22,648 nt of DNA, from positions 1 through 22,648 of IMG/VR virus record IMGVR_UViG_3300029908_000677. The stretch is one strand, 5' to 3'. Within the stretch, counting starts at the first letter, position 1; each line of letters starts with the position of its first letter. The notes under the pieces were generated by a model that saw only the letters and a program-made list of their open reading frames with translations, was not told the DNA's origin and did not search any database. The stretch is from a virus. The position numbers were made by a program, and so were the translations under genes. Positions 22,431-22,648 of the stretch are shown here, in pieces.

Positions 22431-22648
22431 TTACTTAATGATGAAGTGCTGTTTGTCGATTTTGATCTCCTTAATGTTGTTTAGCTTAACATCCATTACG
22501 GGAACTGGCGCTGCTGCACGATGACGCAGATAAGGATTCATTTGAGTTATTTCTTCGGAAGTCATTTCACGACTATCCAGCAGATAGGTGACTTTTTGTG
22601 CCTTCGCATTTGGCTTAGAATGCACGTAAGTTTCTCCTTTATTAATAA
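22431..22648 (-). CDS. C-terminal part of an unknown protein, partial
   Basis: The frame is open to the right edge, so the gene may begin outside the window. A GTG at 22625 preceded by AAAGGAG 7 nt upstream is a possible internal start, unusual here because other genes lack a Shine-Dalgarno. The visible 64-72 residues contain REMTSEEITQMNPYLRHRAAAPVP and a basic beta-rich end. No family is recognised. It would precede GATase B in the operon. Confidence 0.55.
   Translation of the reverse strand, partial: INKGETYVHSKPNAKAQKVTYLLDSREMTSEEITQMNPYLRHRAAAPVPVMDVKLNNIKEIKIDKQHFIIK

Noticed and set aside
1-22648. CRISPR arrays, insertion sequences or attachment sites
   Set aside because: No regularly spaced direct repeats, transposase genes, integrase or tRNA-end duplications were seen.

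Overview
This window reads as part of a large tailed-phage (or prophage-like) genome that infects a Bacteroidota host. The DNA is AT-rich and almost every gene lies on the minus strand, packed with ATGA or TAATG overlaps. Starts generally lack a Shine-Dalgarno sequence. Promoters have the Bacteroidota form (TTTG, 20-nt spacer, TAnnTTTG/TATATTTT). Gene content is viral: RecA, a DUF5664 nucleotide hydrolase, NAMPT and PRPP-synthetase homologues, a DnaA domain IV-like protein, homing endonucleases, group I introns and phage-type amidoligases. No structural genes are visible, and the host assignment is inference.

Layout, following transcription from right to left. (1) Positions 22648-10253 hold an amidoligase / glutamine-amidotransferase cluster: a class I GATase split by a 944-nt group I intron, a UDG-like protein without its catalytic residues, an 87-aa and a 380-aa unknown protein, a phiEco32-type COOH-NH2 ligase, a second class I GATase split by a 231-nt group I intron, an ATP-grasp protein, a class II GATase and a PF12224-type amidoligase. 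Three homing endonucleases have invaded this cluster (a DRIDNxKGY/HNH-like gene inside the larger intron in antisense, a LAGLIDADG gene and a GIY-YIG gene), and a SegE-like GIY-YIG gene follows it. (2) Positions 10147-5893 form one unit running from a clear promoter to a clear terminator: SegE-like gene, a 56-aa ORF, unknown genes, a calcineurin-like phosphoesterase and more unknowns. (3) Positions 5857-2478 carry a DnaA-C-like gene, PRPP synthetase, a HAD phosphatase and NAMPT, a likely NAD+ rebuilding operon. (4) Position 2390 to the left edge holds a small unknown gene, a terminator, a new promoter, two small proteins, RecA and a DUF5664-HAD fusion that runs off the edge.

The cluster has the parts to free or transfer ammonia and to form amide or peptide bonds: two ligase types, an ATP-grasp, and one class II and two class I GATases. 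It may make a small peptide-like metabolite or modify a cell-wall or protein glutamate. The NAD and nucleotide genes probably support replication and may counter NAD-depleting defences. An octamer, TTTCCAGA/TCTGGAAA, occurs 20 times on both strands and in all codon frames of the resident genes. It is absent from all mobile insertions, which suggests a phage-specific DNA-level signal.
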